The notes beneath the pieces are model-generated. The model saw nothing but the letters and a program-made list of their open reading frames with translations, was not told the DNA's origin and ran no database searches. Shown here in pieces: positions 1 through 9,369 of a stretch of DNA of 39,879 nucleotides. The translations under genes and the position numbers were made by a program. Position 1 is the first letter of the stretch; each line of letters opens with the position of its first letter. This DNA is from Chara braunii (Eukaryota > Streptophyta > Charophyceae > Charales > Characeae): contig BFEA01000001.1 of assembly GCA_003427395.1 (NCBI GenBank), forward strand, positions 2,080,705 to 2,120,583, written 5' to 3'.

Positions 1-206
1 CTTAGTTATATGCTTAAATTGGGCGGGTGCTCCCGCCCGACCTGAGATCAAAAGGCAAGGCCCGACGTACCTCCACAGCTCGAGGCCGACACCCCCAACC
101 GCAAGCCCACCTCAAGCTGATGGGAGCGAACGGAAGGCGGCGATGTAGAAAACGGGAACTCGATAAAGCAAGCAGTTCAGAACCAGCACGCGTAGGGATG
201 ATCCAA

Positions 207-600
207 AAAGATGACCGCTTTTTGCGCATCAAACCCATTCCGTGGAAATCTGTCGAGTGCAATATAGAAGTATGGGGAATGTCGTACAACACCATCCTCG
301 ATTCAAGAGCTGCAGTACTAGCGATATAACTTAGATTCCAGCTCCCGAGGGAGATCATCTTATCTCCGTTGACGAAGGGAAGATCAGGGCCGCTAGCCGA
401 ATGGCAAATGTCGCCTTCCGGAGGAAGAGTGCATGCTCTTGGAGAGGTGATCGTGTTGGATGTGGCATCGTACGATGTACTCATCGGCCTACCCGCTCTC
501 AATGCCCTACAAGCGAATTTGGATTTCGAGCGACGTATGGTGATTCTCAAAAACATGGGAGGAAAGCCATATAGTGTCCCTATGGGCCTCACGCCGCGGA
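207..600 (+). pseudogene. Retropepsin-like aspartic protease domain, element 1
   Basis: A segment reading VECNIEVWGM then ILDSRAAV matches the N-terminal half of a retropepsin. The active-site triad Asp-Ser-Gly is Asp-Ser-Arg at 300-308. A second frame (369-902) carries DVLIGLPALNAL near 473-510, the second hydrophobic-Gly signature of the fold. The protease would have cut the Gag-Pol polyprotein. The Gly-to-Arg change needs a single G-to-A transition, and a frameshift splits the domain between about 330 and 369. The C-terminal part of the second frame (to 902) is an acidic linker before RT. Confidence 0.7.
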
Positions 601-1516
601 CGATTTCTAGCAAACCCCACAACATTTCCACCGGATTAACAACAGGAATCCTAATGATCCTTCCGGACACAGAAACAAACGAGTCGGACTACACCAACGA
701 GGACGGGCTCCCTGCCTCTCCCCGCACCGACTCTGATAGCAACTTCGACGACAAGGAAATAGTGCGCGAGTTGATAAACAGAGCCTGGCAATACTCGATC
801 CGCCAGAAAACAATCAAAACTTTCGGGATGGCGGCAAACATCGCTAGCCTAAAAGGGGATCAACACGCACACACGTTGTTTCTAGGGGAATCACTGGAAT
901 AACTCTCCAGGATGACATTCTCTCTGGGACCCCCTCGAACCCTATATGAGGCAACCAGCCCGTTGCTACCTCACTACCTAGGCAAAAGATCCTTCTGAGA
1001 TATTATGAAGACGCCCTCTATAGATTGCTGCTCACAACGGGAAAAGAAATAAGAATGTTACGCAAAGGTGCCGAGATTGATACACCTTCCTTCGATATCG
1101 GGATTAAAATTGCGGTAAAATCGATAAGTCCCCGAGACAGGGAAGACGGGATAACTCCCGAAGAACGCGTGGCAATCATCGAAGCGGATGCCCAAATGAT
1201 TGTTACTGTGTTCTCCTGGCGATCTAATCACTCATTTCCCTCGTCTCCCCGGGACTAGACTCCCATACGGACTCAGATGAAGTGGCTAGAGGTTAGGATT
1301 GGTGGACAGCCTTGCGATCTGCATGTAGCAAAATACGTACCAAATGATATCCACCGCATGATCGCAGACATTCTAGGTGAATACCATGAAGCGATTAGCA
1401 CTATCGATACGGATATTGGTCTGTCCTGAGTCATCCAACATGAAATTCAGACAAGGGAACATCCACCCATTCATTGCAAACCTTATTGGTACTCTCTCAC
1501 CAAAAGGAAAACGACG

Positions 1517-2150
1517 TTGGAGAGAATCCGGGAGTTCGAGGAGAATGGCTGGATTGAGCCCGCCACTAGACCTTGGTCCTTCCCCGTGGTGTTGGTACCT
1601 AAAAAGAACAGGTTAATACGCATTTGTATTGATTATCGGAAATTGAATGACATCATGATTAAGGATGTGTACCCCCTACCCTGGATTGATGATCTGCTGG
1701 ATGTGATTGGGTGTGCTAGTTATTTTAGCAAATTTGATATTTGTCACGGTTTCCACCATATCTTGGTTAAAGAGGAAGACAAGTCGAAAACGGCGTTCGT
1801 CCTGTTCGAAGGAACGTGACAATGGATCCGTTGTCCTATGGGAATATGCAATGCGCCTGCGACGTTCGAGAGAGCGATGAACGTTACCTTCCATAACTTT
1901 GTCAACAAGAGGCGGCTGATGCAGGGCATGATCAACTTCTGTGTCGTTGTGTATATGGACAATATCCTGGTCTACTCCGACTCGCTTCATGAGCACGCTC
2001 AGCACGTGGAGTGGACACTAGGGGCACCGAAGGACGCGGCCTTTAAAATCGCTCTCGAGAAAAGCGAGTTTTTCCTTTTGGAAATCTCGTTTTTGGGCTA
2101 CATCGTGACGCTTGGAGGATTGAGGCCAAATCTACGAGGCGGTTCGAGAA
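1517..2150 (+). pseudogene. Reverse transcriptase domain, element 1
   Basis: The first frame (1517-1819) carries GWIEPATRPWSFPVVLVPKK, then RICIDYRKLN, then SYFSKFDICHGFHHI, which are RT fingers and palm motifs 1 to 3. After a TGA at 1819, a second frame from 1838 continues with MGICNAPATFERAM, then the active site VVVYMDNILVYS at about 1943-1980. The expected YMDD is YMDN, which removes one of the two metal-binding aspartates. The domain would copy element RNA into cDNA in virus-like particles. Its length is near normal, but the frame is broken near 1820 and again after about 2140. Confidence 0.85.
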
Positions 2151-2315
2151 GCACCCACGTCGACGTCACTAACGCAGGTCCGGGCCGTTTTGGGATTGGC
2201 CTCGTACTATCAGCGGTTCATCCGAGGTTTTGCTGCAATCGCACGACCCCTAACGAATCTCCTGAGGAAGGACCAACCTTTGCATTGGGACGCGGACTGT
2301 TAGCGGGCCTTTTCT

Positions 2316-2860
2316 ATGCTGAAGAATGCCCTGGCCTTGGCCCCTATTCTAATCTGGACGGACCCAAAGAAACCATTCATACTCATCACTGATTGGCAGT
2401 TGGAGGCTATATCCACTATTTTAGCACCGAAAGGGAAGGACAAAAAGGAACACGTTATCGAGTACGCATCTCGGACTCTGCCGGACGAAAGGCGGAACGA
2501 CTCGGCGCCCCAAGGAGAGTGCTACGTGGTGGTCTGGGGAATTCAGCACTTCCACCCATACCTGTACGGGTATAAGTTTTTGCTGGTTACCAATCACTAA
2601 TTACATAGGCATGATTGGGCGCTGGGTGGTCAGACTCCAGGAATACGATTTCGACATTGTCCTTCGGAAGACGGAGCAACACGGTAACGCCGACGGATTA
2701 ACGAGATTGCATTGGCCGGGGAAGGTACCGAAGTGCGAGGAGATTGTTCCGTGGAAGGTCCGGAGCCCCCTAATGGTCCCGCTTACGGAGAAGTACAAGT
2801 TATCCCGCGACTATCGAAGAAGTGACACGTGGATCCATGGCAATGCAGGGCGAGGGTAAT
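2316..2860 (+). pseudogene. RNase H domain and linker, element 1
   Basis: The frame 2316-2600 reads PKKPFILITDW, IEYASRTL, GECYVVVWGIQHF and YLYGYKFLLVTNH. These are the gypsy RNase H blocks, with the first Asp and the Glu kept. The third catalytic residue, Asp in the usual VTDH, is Asn (codon AAT at about 2591-2593, consistent with CG to CA). A stop follows at once. A second frame from 2611 resumes with GRWVVRLQEYDFDIVLRKTEQHGNADGLTR, the end of the domain, including the last Asp. The domain normally degrades the RNA strand of the RNA-DNA hybrid. Confidence 0.82.
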
Positions 2861-3260
2861 GATGAGACTCCCCTTTCTCCTACGTCTTTTTCTTTTCTCT
2901 CTCTGCCTGATAAATTTTGCTATTTTTTGTGAAGCAATTTCGCGAGTCTACTCTGTACCTATGCGCCCGCAAGGAGAAGGATACGTTGATTGGGTAGACT
3001 GTAAGCGGTGTGTGTCCCGAGCTTACGGGTCCTGCATTCAATGTAGGAGCACGGAGACGACATGGTTGTGTCCCTTGTGTCGGACCGACAAGATTCCGAC
3101 GGAGGCTCGATTCCTCGAAGCCACCTCCGAAGGACTGGAAAGGACACGCAGATTTCAGCGTGTTGAAGTTTGGACAGATGTCGTGTTGATAGCGACAGTT
3201 GTAGGGAACCCCCTCCGAGAATACTCGAAGGAGGTCGTAGGCGGGCCAACAAACGGGTAA
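2829..3260 (+). pseudogene. Cys-rich segment between RNase H and integrase, element 1
   Basis: This frame starts with a hydrophobic stretch and then carries three regularly spaced pairs, CKRC, CIQC and CPLC, between 3000 and 3080. The pattern is Cx2C-x7-Cx2C-x8-Cx2C. Three CxxC knuckles of this spacing suggest one or two zinc ribbons. This is not the usual integrase HHCC finger, which comes later near 3480. I do not recognise the module. It may be a lineage-specific zinc-binding insert in pol. The frame ends in a stop at 3260, and the rest of the segment is unremarkable. Confidence 0.4.
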
Positions 3261-3364
3261 GGGACTATAGATGGAACGAGGGAAGGCTAGAAAAGCGGAA
3301 GACAAAAGGTAGCGGCCTCTGGATGGTCATCCCCCACCCGTTTATGCATATGGTTATTCAATAG

Positions 3365-4170
3365 GGTAAAGGCGGCCCTCGAAGAGAGAGCCGCCCACTT
3401 TGCGGTTCGAATTACGGAGGCCGCTATCGATAAAAACGAATGGTACTGGTCCAATATTAGGGACGGCGTTAAATTCATAATTAAGACCTGCCCGGTCTGT
3501 TCGGTCGACAAGGCGCCGATTCAGTCGCCTAGGTATATCGTTCCAACCGTAGTCGAACGACTGTTCCAGAGGGTTGGGGACATCGTGGTTCCCCCTGGTT
3601 CTAATAGTTGCGAATATTTAGTCCTACTAGTATTTGTGGATCATTTTTTTTCGAATGGATTTGTGCAAAACGAGACAGACGACGGAAATTGTGCGGCACG
3701 TCAACCGTTTCCTCGGGATGCATCAGGATACCGAGGAAATCCTAATAGAAAACGGAGCAGAGTTCCGAGAAGAAGTTTTGAGGAGCCTGGTCGTACATGT
3801 CATCTTCATTCGGAACACTGCTCCCCATATATCACAATCGAACAGACTGGTAGAGAACACAAACCGGGTGATTAAGAATTTAAGACCGCCTTGCGACGGA
3901 ATATCGTGGCTAGGGACACGAGGCCTTGGCCCGACATCGTGGACCACATCTTGGCTATCCATCGAGGGACGCCTCACGACTCAACGAGTCTGTCCCCATT
4001 CCAACTACGGACCAACCTACATAGCCTTGCTGTGCCCGAACGACGAAACGACGTTGCGTCGGCGATCTACGAGAGCGACGACCAAGGAAAAGGCCAAGCG
4101 CCACTTAGAGCTACTGAAACGGACCCTCCCTCGACCAGTTGGTATCATCAATGTTATTTTCGATAGCCAA
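3365..4170 (+). pseudogene. Integrase domain, element 1
   Basis: The zinc-finger end (TCPVCSVDK) lies near 3485-3515. The core follows in broken frames: VGDIVVPPGSNSCEYL (first catalytic Asp at 3579-3581), then VDHFF, then RHVNRFLGMHQDTEEILIENG. The second catalytic Asp of the usual DNGAEF is Glu here, while the third residue is kept in RLVENTNRVIK near 3840-3870. A further frame at 3891-4030 reads WPDIVDHILAIHRGTPHDST, the C-terminal part. The enzyme would insert the cDNA into chromosomes. At least three frame changes make it inactive. Confidence 0.8.
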
Positions 4171-5321
4171 GTCCTTGTTGGCGGTTGTTTGATTGTTTTG
4201 TGGTGTTCGACGTGAGGCGGTCAAATTGTTTTTTGATCTTGTGTTATTGGATGTATGAGATGATGATTTGAATTATTTCGGTTATCATTGCAGATTGGAT
4301 GTGCGTTCTATCGACTACGGTCGAATCCTTTTGATGTAATTATGTATGGTTGATATAATTTCCTTCGGACTATGTGTCTAAGGGACTAGGATTGAGTGTT
4401 GGGTTTCACGCTTGGTTGAGACCGTCCTTCTCGACCGGCGTCCGCTTCGTACTTAGGAGATCAGCGCCCTAAGGAACGAACGACGTTCGGGTCCGCTCGA
4501 CGTTAACCAAGCGTATCTATACTACAGCGAATGGGGAAACACCCTAGTCGACCGGCGTCCGCTTCGTACTATAGTTGACGCACCCGGCTAGAGCGGCGAA
4601 GGGACGACGTTACCGCGATCGTCTCGACGACTCGCGGAATGTTATGCGTTGTTCCCAAGTTGTCTCTTGTTTTGTTTTAGTTTTTACTCCTCGTGGCATG
4701 GCCAGGAGGGCTTCCGCTTTTTACGAAAAAAGGCGGGAACCGGTGCACACAACACCGGATCAGGTGAGTGTCAGTGTTGTCGGTGCTCTCCACCCGCTCT
4801 CCTGGTCGCGCAAGCGTGTGAGTCTTTTGGACAGGATTAGACATATGATGTCTTTCGGGATAGAACAGGTAAACCTCAAGAAAAACTAAGTCCTTTTGAC
4901 CTTATTTGCTTTATTTTAATCGAATTCATTTTACGACATGCACTGAATTAATCTTTTCCAGAACAACAAGTCCTTTTAACAAGCAGGCAAGTGAAAGGTA
5001 GAAAGAGGACAATCCTTTTTCTTCATCTCAAATAAACATAATCAATCTCCTTTTCAAGCATTCTTCTACCTACCTGCACATCACGCAAAGAAAACAAGTT
5101 CAAAAGAAACCAGTACAATTCCATACCCAAGTCAGACCTTTCCCATGCATGACTCACACAACTTTCCTCTACCTTTTCTTTTGAACATTCAAAACAACAG
5201 GATCAAGCAAAGTGTGGGTTCACAGAGGTGTGAAGGGAAATCCGAATCACTAACTGACCTTGAGTGAAGTTGACAACAATTCACTCAAGAAAGCCAAGTA
5301 TTTTCTTCAAAAAGATTGGCT
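4171..5321 (+). other. Non-coding flank of element 1, possible LTR remnant
   Basis: No convincing gene is seen. The sequence changes near 4900 from mixed composition to AT-rich. Short open frames (for example 4575-4889) have no recognisable domain and look accidental. A splice-donor-like ATCAG-GTGAGT lies near 4757-4767. The part directly after integrase could be the 3' LTR of element 1, but no second copy is in the window to define it. Confidence 0.4.
4431..4570 (+). repeat. Exact 23-bp direct repeat, spacing 117 bp
   Basis: The 23 bases starting tcgaccggcgtccgcttc occur at 4431-4453 and again, identically, at 4548-4570. The sequence between contains a near-palindrome cgaacgacgttcg. The repeats lie just downstream of element 1, so they may be LTR regulatory repeats. 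No function is shown. Confidence 0.9.
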
Positions 5322-5322
5322 A

Positions 5323-5354
5323 CACAACTCGCAAGTTGTGGCCGTCTATAAAAG
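5323..5354 (+). promoter_or_regulatory. Hairpin plus TATA-like box
   Basis: CACAACT and AGTTGTG form a perfect 7-bp inverted repeat around a 4-base loop at 5323-5340. Seven bases further is tataaaag at 5347-5354, a good TATA box. A second compound inverted repeat (outer arms AGTGAGA/TCTCACT, inner CCCTC/GAGGG) lies at about 5415-5450, where an RNA 5' end would fold. Together these could be an LTR-type promoter with a structured leader. No clear product follows. Confidence 0.35.
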
Positions 5355-5450
5355 ATAATTTGCGTCCTTCATCAAGTGTCCACACGGACAGAAACGACCA
5401 CTCACTAGGACTGAAGTGAGACAGCCCTCTAGGAGGGTGCACTCTCACTT

Positions 5451-6028
5451 ATAAGTCCCATGTGGTCCCACTACAGTCCGAGCGCACCAGTCCATCCTCC
5501 ACCTCTCTTGGTCTCAATTTGGGTCCCAAGTATCTTCCACGCCGTCGCCACACCACCGGACAATCCAAAAAAAATATGACCCTGGATTGCGGCGCTTGTT
5601 CGAAACTAACGGCACCTCCGGTGTCAAAGTTGTGGTGCCACCACCCTAGCAGCCACACCACCAAATACCGTGCCACACAAAAAAATCACCATCGCAGAAA
5701 AAAGATCCACCGGCAAAATCTCCAGTCTTGCCGCACAATTTCAGTAGCACCGCCCTTTAAAATGCTGCCGAAAATATCATATCAAGGTCACTACCACCGT
5801 AGAAAAAAAATCCTGCTGCGTCGCACAAAAATTCTGACAGCACCTCCTTCCAAAAACACTATGGCGCATCTTTCCCACTCAATATCACTGCGCAGGCCGT
5901 CGGGCAGCACCTCTCTGTCGTGGCCCTCTTGCCGCACGATCCAAGCCTGCCACAGCTTCACAGCCACAGCTCCCCACAAACCTGCAGCACAAGCACAAAG
6001 GTGGGGCCAGAAGCTCCCAACCTTTAGC
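5451..6028 (+). other. CA-rich low-complexity stretch with a doubtful 231-codon open frame
   Basis: The frame at 5462-6157 is open but translates to a Ser/His/Pro/Lys-rich sequence without recognisable domains. It runs into the 220-bp duplication. C/A-rich sequence has few stop codons, so the length alone is weak evidence. Short phrases such as CGTAGAAAAAAAATC recur imperfectly, which points to decayed repeats. I do not call a gene here. Confidence 0.35.
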
Positions 6029-6468
6029 TATGGCTGCCTCTTCTCCTCCTCCAAGTGCTTCTGCAGACCTCCAGCAGTTCGCCTTACTACACCAGCAGCC
6101 AGCCAGCCAACATCTACTTCAATTAGAATGCCCCAGCAGCATTGCCACAAGTGTTAGGCTGTTGGGTGACAAGCTGGCTTTTATATCTAGTTGAAGGCAT
6201 GTGGGCGGCTGCCTTGCCCACAGCCAGGCAAAAATTCATCAGTGCTCCTATGGCTGCCTCTTCTCCTCCTTCAAGTGCTTCTGCAGACCTCCAGCAGTTC
6301 GCCTCACTACACCAGCAGCCAGCCAGCGAGCATCTACTTCAATTAGAATGCCCCAGCAGCATTGCCGCAAGTGTTACGCTGCTGGGTGGCAAGCTGGCTT
6401 TTATAGCTAGTTGAAGGCATGTGGGCGGCTGCCTTGCCCACAGCCAGGCAAAAATTCATCAGTGCTCC
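6029..6468 (+). repeat. 220-bp tandem duplication
   Basis: Unit 1 (6029-6248) and unit 2 (6249-6468) align along their whole length with a constant 220-base offset and only a few substitutions (for example ttatatctag versus ttatagctag). The duplication is fairly recent. Each unit contains agctggctttTATA. The period is not a multiple of three, which also argues against coding. Confidence 0.93.
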
Positions 6469-7105
6469 TGGCCCTTGATCTAAATCAACGGCCAGGAGCT
6501 CTGTGCCTTGGTTTTCCCCTAGGGGAACCAAGGTCATCAATTTCCAGGAGTACCTAACCATTTTCCCAGGCTAGGTGCTCCTGGAAATGACTGTATTCTG
6601 CCATTTCAGAGCTGCCTGTTCAACTGAACAGATGCAGTCCCATCAGCCCCTGGAACATTCTAGGGGCTGCACCTGTTCCACAGCCGCGGCCACGTACGTG
6701 GCCGTTACTTTTTTTTTTGACTTTTCCTTTCTTTCCTTTTTTGCCCCCTTCCCTACCCCCTCGTTTTTCTGTGCAGGGGCAGCTCGTTTTCCAAAGCGAG
6801 CTGCCTCTCTTGTCATTTCGCAAAGTCGAACTAGAGTCGAGCTCAACAGGGTCTTCTTTTCCCTGCCCACGCCTGTATCTGGTGCAGAATAGGTGCCTGA
6901 TACAGGCGCACGGCTCAAGGGAAAGAAAAGCCTATCTGCCTGTTGGCTGCTACTGTCGTGAATCCAACGGCCGCCAGGTAAGACCCCCCTCTCTCTCTCT
7001 CTCTCTCTTTCACCTGTGCAAAGAGTCCCCCGTAACTCAAGTACAAGGTCCCTAAACCCGCACGTAGCCGCCCTGGGCGACCGATTCGTTCGCTTTGGCA
7101 GCGAA
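6469..7105 (+). other. Non-coding region with several hairpins and a CT microsatellite
   Basis: No gene is supported. Inverted repeats are dense. AGCTCG/CGAGCT at 6781-6802 has a 10-base loop. A longer imperfect foldback spans 6853-6930, with outer arms cttcttttccc/gggaaagaaaag and an inner perfect 10-bp pair cgcctgtatc/gatacaggcg. TTCGCT/AGCGAA lies at about 7088-7104. A splice-donor-like CCAG-GTAAGA sits at about 6975-6982, followed by a (CT)n run at 6989-7008. Confidence 0.6.
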
Positions 7106-7243
7106 CTGTTGGGGCACAGCCCCTAGATGAATCAGTGGAAGCCGACGAAACAGTCTGGCAGAGTCGTACCTTTTTTTTTTTTTTTTTGTACTACTACTAT
7201 GACCCGTTTGTCCGAAACGAACGGGTGCTCTGTGCTCCAACAG
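7106..7243 (+). mobile_element. 138-bp foldback element with 14-bp terminal inverted repeats
   Basis: The ends ctgttggggcacag (7106-7119) and ctgtgctccaacag (7230-7243) are inverted repeats with one mismatch. Inside are a 17-T run (7171-7187), a 7-bp hairpin ACCCGTT/AACGGGT (7202-7227) and a stretch 7125-7163 that resembles the hammerhead core at 27127 and 28049 (GATGA, then CGACGAAACAG). It could be a small MITE-like element or a decayed ribozyme-bearing copy. No target-site duplication is clear. Confidence 0.45.
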
Positions 7244-7263
7244 CAGGCACCAAGAATGAAAAG

Positions 7264-7493
7264 AAAAGACATAAAAAGAAAAAAAAATCTAAATGGATCT
7301 AAACAAGAAGAAGAAGAAATCTAAAAGAAAATCTAAAATGAAATCTAGGAAAAAAGAAAAGGAAAAAACGAAAACGAAGAAAGACATAAAAAGAAAAAAA
7401 ATCTAAATGGATCTAAACAAGAAGAAGAAGAAATCTAAAAGAAAATCTAAAATGAAATCTAGGAAAAAAGAAAAGGAAAAAACGAAAACGAAG
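7264..7493 (+). repeat. 115-bp purine-rich tandem duplication
   Basis: Two nearly identical units of about 115 bases (7264-7378 and 7379-7493) differ mainly by one A in a homopolymer. The strand is almost purely A/G with scattered tct and tctaaa words. It is probably a slippage-prone polypurine tract and is not coding. Confidence 0.9.
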
Positions 7494-7612
7494 CAACTTA
7501 CCTCCTATAGAAAACAGTCGCCCGTTTTCTTTGGGAGTTGTCAAGTGCACTGGGGCTTGAAACACCCCAGTCACTTCTGAGGGTGCCGGATGGCGTTCCT
7601 CTTTCACGTTGG

Positions 7613-7868
7613 TTTTTTTTTTTTTTTTTTTTTTTTTTCCCATTTCTTGATTTATGTGTGTCATCCATACGCAAGGGCCAAGCTAATCTGCGTGAGCGGC
7701 CGGTCTCGCCATGCGATCTCTGCGATCGGACGGTCGGAATCGACCACGCAAGCCACATAACAGTGGCCAGCTCCAAAAGGAGCTAGCCCAATGGCGCAAT
7801 ATGTCGGATTTGATCCCTGTACCCGCTGGGTGAGAGTTTGCACTGTAACCTACTGGGCTATCTCCTAT
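7613..7868 (-). mobile_element. tRNA-derived SINE with poly(A) tail
   Basis: Read on the minus strand, the head carries TAGCCCAGTAGG (plus 7849-7860), matching the RNA polymerase III A box TRGCNNAGYNGG. It also carries GATCAAATCC (plus 7806-7815), matching the B box GWTCRANNC, with the normal tRNA-like spacing of 33 bases between them. About 170 bases of body follow, and the unit ends in 26 consecutive A (plus-strand T at 7613-7638). Head, body and tail fit a SINE. The body contains AGCTCC-TTTT-GGAGCT, whose TTTT could stop pol III early. Only a weak 5-base CGTGA match was seen as a target duplication. Confidence 0.6.
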
Positions 7869-8142
7869 CACGGGAGCTATAGCCGCAACCCTACTATTTG
7901 AAATGTTGCGACCCAGTAGGCCATCAGTTTCAGGCCTATGTTGGTTTAATCCTGCCTCACCCTTTCAAAGTCGGCACCCCGCTACCTAAATGGTTGGAAC
8001 TCAGCCCCGTGGCCTGCAAGGCACCCTATTAGCCGCGTGTCCAGCATCGGACCCTGGCGCGGAGTTAAATTTCAATGCCCAAAATAGGTAACCCTTCTTT
8101 CCCGCGTCGCGTTCCTATACTTGGCGCGTCCATCTTTCTAGC
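7869..8142 (+). other. Non-coding spacer
   Basis: No gene or repeat is supported. The stretch separates the SINE from the TATA box. It contains the words gacccagtaggcc and acctactgggct, short matches in inverted sense to the SINE head, perhaps from an older copy. Confidence 0.3.
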
Positions 8143-8151
8143 TTATATAAA
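8143..8151 (+). promoter_or_regulatory. TATA box upstream of the acidic-protein gene
   Basis: TTATATAAA is a near-consensus TATA box about 290 bases upstream of the open frame at 8431. A start site near 8175-8185 would give a leader of roughly 250 bases. The surrounding sequence is GC-rich, so the box stands out. Confidence 0.4.
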
Positions 8152-8430
8152 CCCTGAATCGCGCGGTTGTAGGATAAATCTAGCTTTAACACTCCCGTTC
8201 GCGCGCTTTTACAATTTCGAGAAAAGCGAAACATTGCCATTTACTGTCGTTACTCTCGGACGCCACATGTGTCATAATTAAAGCTCTAAAACTTTGTCTC
8301 TCAGTCATAGGTCAGGTTTGAATAAACTTTTGGCAACGCCAATCTCATCAAGTCCTTCAATCCAATGAAAAAGTCGGACAGCGTCCGACATTGAAAAACC
8401 CCGGCAAGGGTATTTGCCCCGACACTGGTT

Positions 8431-9369
8431 GTGTCCTTCGGATCTGGAGGTGATTCTTTTGGAGCTGGTCCCCTTCGAGTAAGATCGATGAACCAGCATC
8501 GGCTATCCATGTTTACACTATTGTCCGACTTTCCAACTCTCTGGCAGTCTCCCACTCGTCCACATTTAGCGTTCGAGATCAAAGCGCTCCCAGTGCGCGA
8601 CCTAGAGGAGGATCGGTGGTTCGAGTGGTGGGGAAGTTTCGTAGAGCTCAGCTTCTGCTTGCTCAACGTCGAGTTCATGTGGTCCGAGCCGCATGACCCG
8701 GAGGATCTCAACAGAGACAGGGACGTCGAGTGGCTGATCATCCAGGCGTGGAGATCAGACGTGGAAGGACAACTGTTGGGGATCTTATTTGGAGAGGTGA
8801 GCGCTGATCACTTTCCCTTGGTCACTGAGGAATTACTCCTCGACGCCCCGCCCCTCGATATTCTCTATCAGGACGATAGGAGGCCAGACCAGGGGACGCT
8901 GGAGCGGACGCCGAGGCCGCAGCTATTCTGGGCACGCCTTACCCGATGTAATGACGAAAACCGGTATTACCCGTCGGCAGGCAAGTACCAGGACCCGGAA
9001 GAGTTTGTTTATCTATTCTTCTGGGAGGTGACAACGACGCAAAGCGAGAAGGAAGAGAGTTCGCATTCGGGATCGAGCGATCCCTTAGAGGAGGAACAAG
9101 AGCAGCGGAACAAAGAAGCAGAAAGGAGGGCGAAAGAACGTGCCAAAGGCAAGCGGCCCCTGTCGCAAGCAACGACTGGTGATCCCTCGCGGAATCTGGA
9201 GCCGCCTCAGGAGGAAGAAGAACAAGATGGCGGAACCACACGGGCCGAATGCAGCAGCAGAAGAGCCCAAAGCCCCTCACCTGCTCCCTCTGCTCGCTCA
9301 GCCCTTCGCCTACGTACCGATGTGGGCGATTGGGCGTCGTCCCCGACCATTCTCTTGTCGTTCCCTTGA
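8431..9369 (+). CDS. Unrecognised 312-residue protein with acidic, Ser/Glu-rich C-terminal half
   Basis: The frame is open for 313 codons. Residues 20-200 look globular, with several Trp and Phe-rich blocks (RWFEWWGSFVEL, VEWLIIQAWRSD, FWARLTRCNDENRYYPSAG, EFVYLFFWEV). From about residue 203 the chain becomes low complexity: EEQEQRNKEAERRAKERAKG, then Pro/Ser/Arg repeats ending in RTDVGDWASSP. The globular-then-charged layout resembles gag-like or ORF1-like proteins of plant and algal transposons, but I recognise no domain. The start is uncertain: Met at 8431, 8488 or 8509 are all possible. It could be a host gene or a TE-borne gene. No frameshift is seen. Confidence 0.55.
   Translation: MSFGSGGDSFGAGPLRVRSMNQHRLSMFTLLSDFPTLWQSPTRPHLAFEIKALPVRDLEEDRWFEWWGSFVELSFCLLNVEFMWSEPHDPEDLNRDRDVEWLIIQAWRSDVEGQLLGILFGEVSADHFPLVTEELLLDAPPLDILYQDDRRPDQGTLERTPRPQLFWARLTRCNDENRYYPSAGKYQDPEEFVYLFFWEVTTTQSEKEESSHSGSSDPLEEEQEQRNKEAERRAKERAKGKRPLSQATTGDPSRNLEPPQEEEEQDGGTTRAECSSRRAQSPSPAPSARSALRLRTDVGDWASSPTILLSFP

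Larger units (their letters stand above)
27..4170 (+). mobile_element. Degenerate Ty3/gypsy LTR retrotransposon, pol remnant (element 1)
   Basis: Protease, reverse transcriptase, RNase H and integrase follow one another in gypsy order across about 4.1 kb. They lie in several plus-strand frames separated by stops and indels. RT-RNaseH-integrase order identifies Ty3/gypsy rather than copia. No LTR boundary, primer-binding site or gag was recognised, and the left edge may lie outside the window. Several catalytic residues are changed (protease DSG to DSR, RT YMDD to YMDN, RNase H TDH to TNH, integrase DNG to ENG), so the copy is dead. It is more diverged than elements 2 and 3 and belongs to a different lineage from them. 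Confidence 0.88.

Noticed and set aside
14-670. 218-codon minus-strand open frame at the left edge
   Set aside because: It overlaps the protease remnant of element 1 on the other strand and shows no protein features of its own.
4030-4055. cgacgaaacgacg looks like the 3' part of a hammerhead core
   Set aside because: No TGATGA and stem II upstream; it lies inside the integrase coding remnant.
4136-4160. agttggtatcatcaatg looks like a primer-binding site
   Set aside because: It lies at the 3' end of the integrase remnant in coding orientation, the wrong place for a primer site.
5462-6157. 231-codon open frame
   Set aside because: Low-complexity translation, no domain, and it crosses a 220-bp duplication; stop-poor C/A-rich sequence explains its length.
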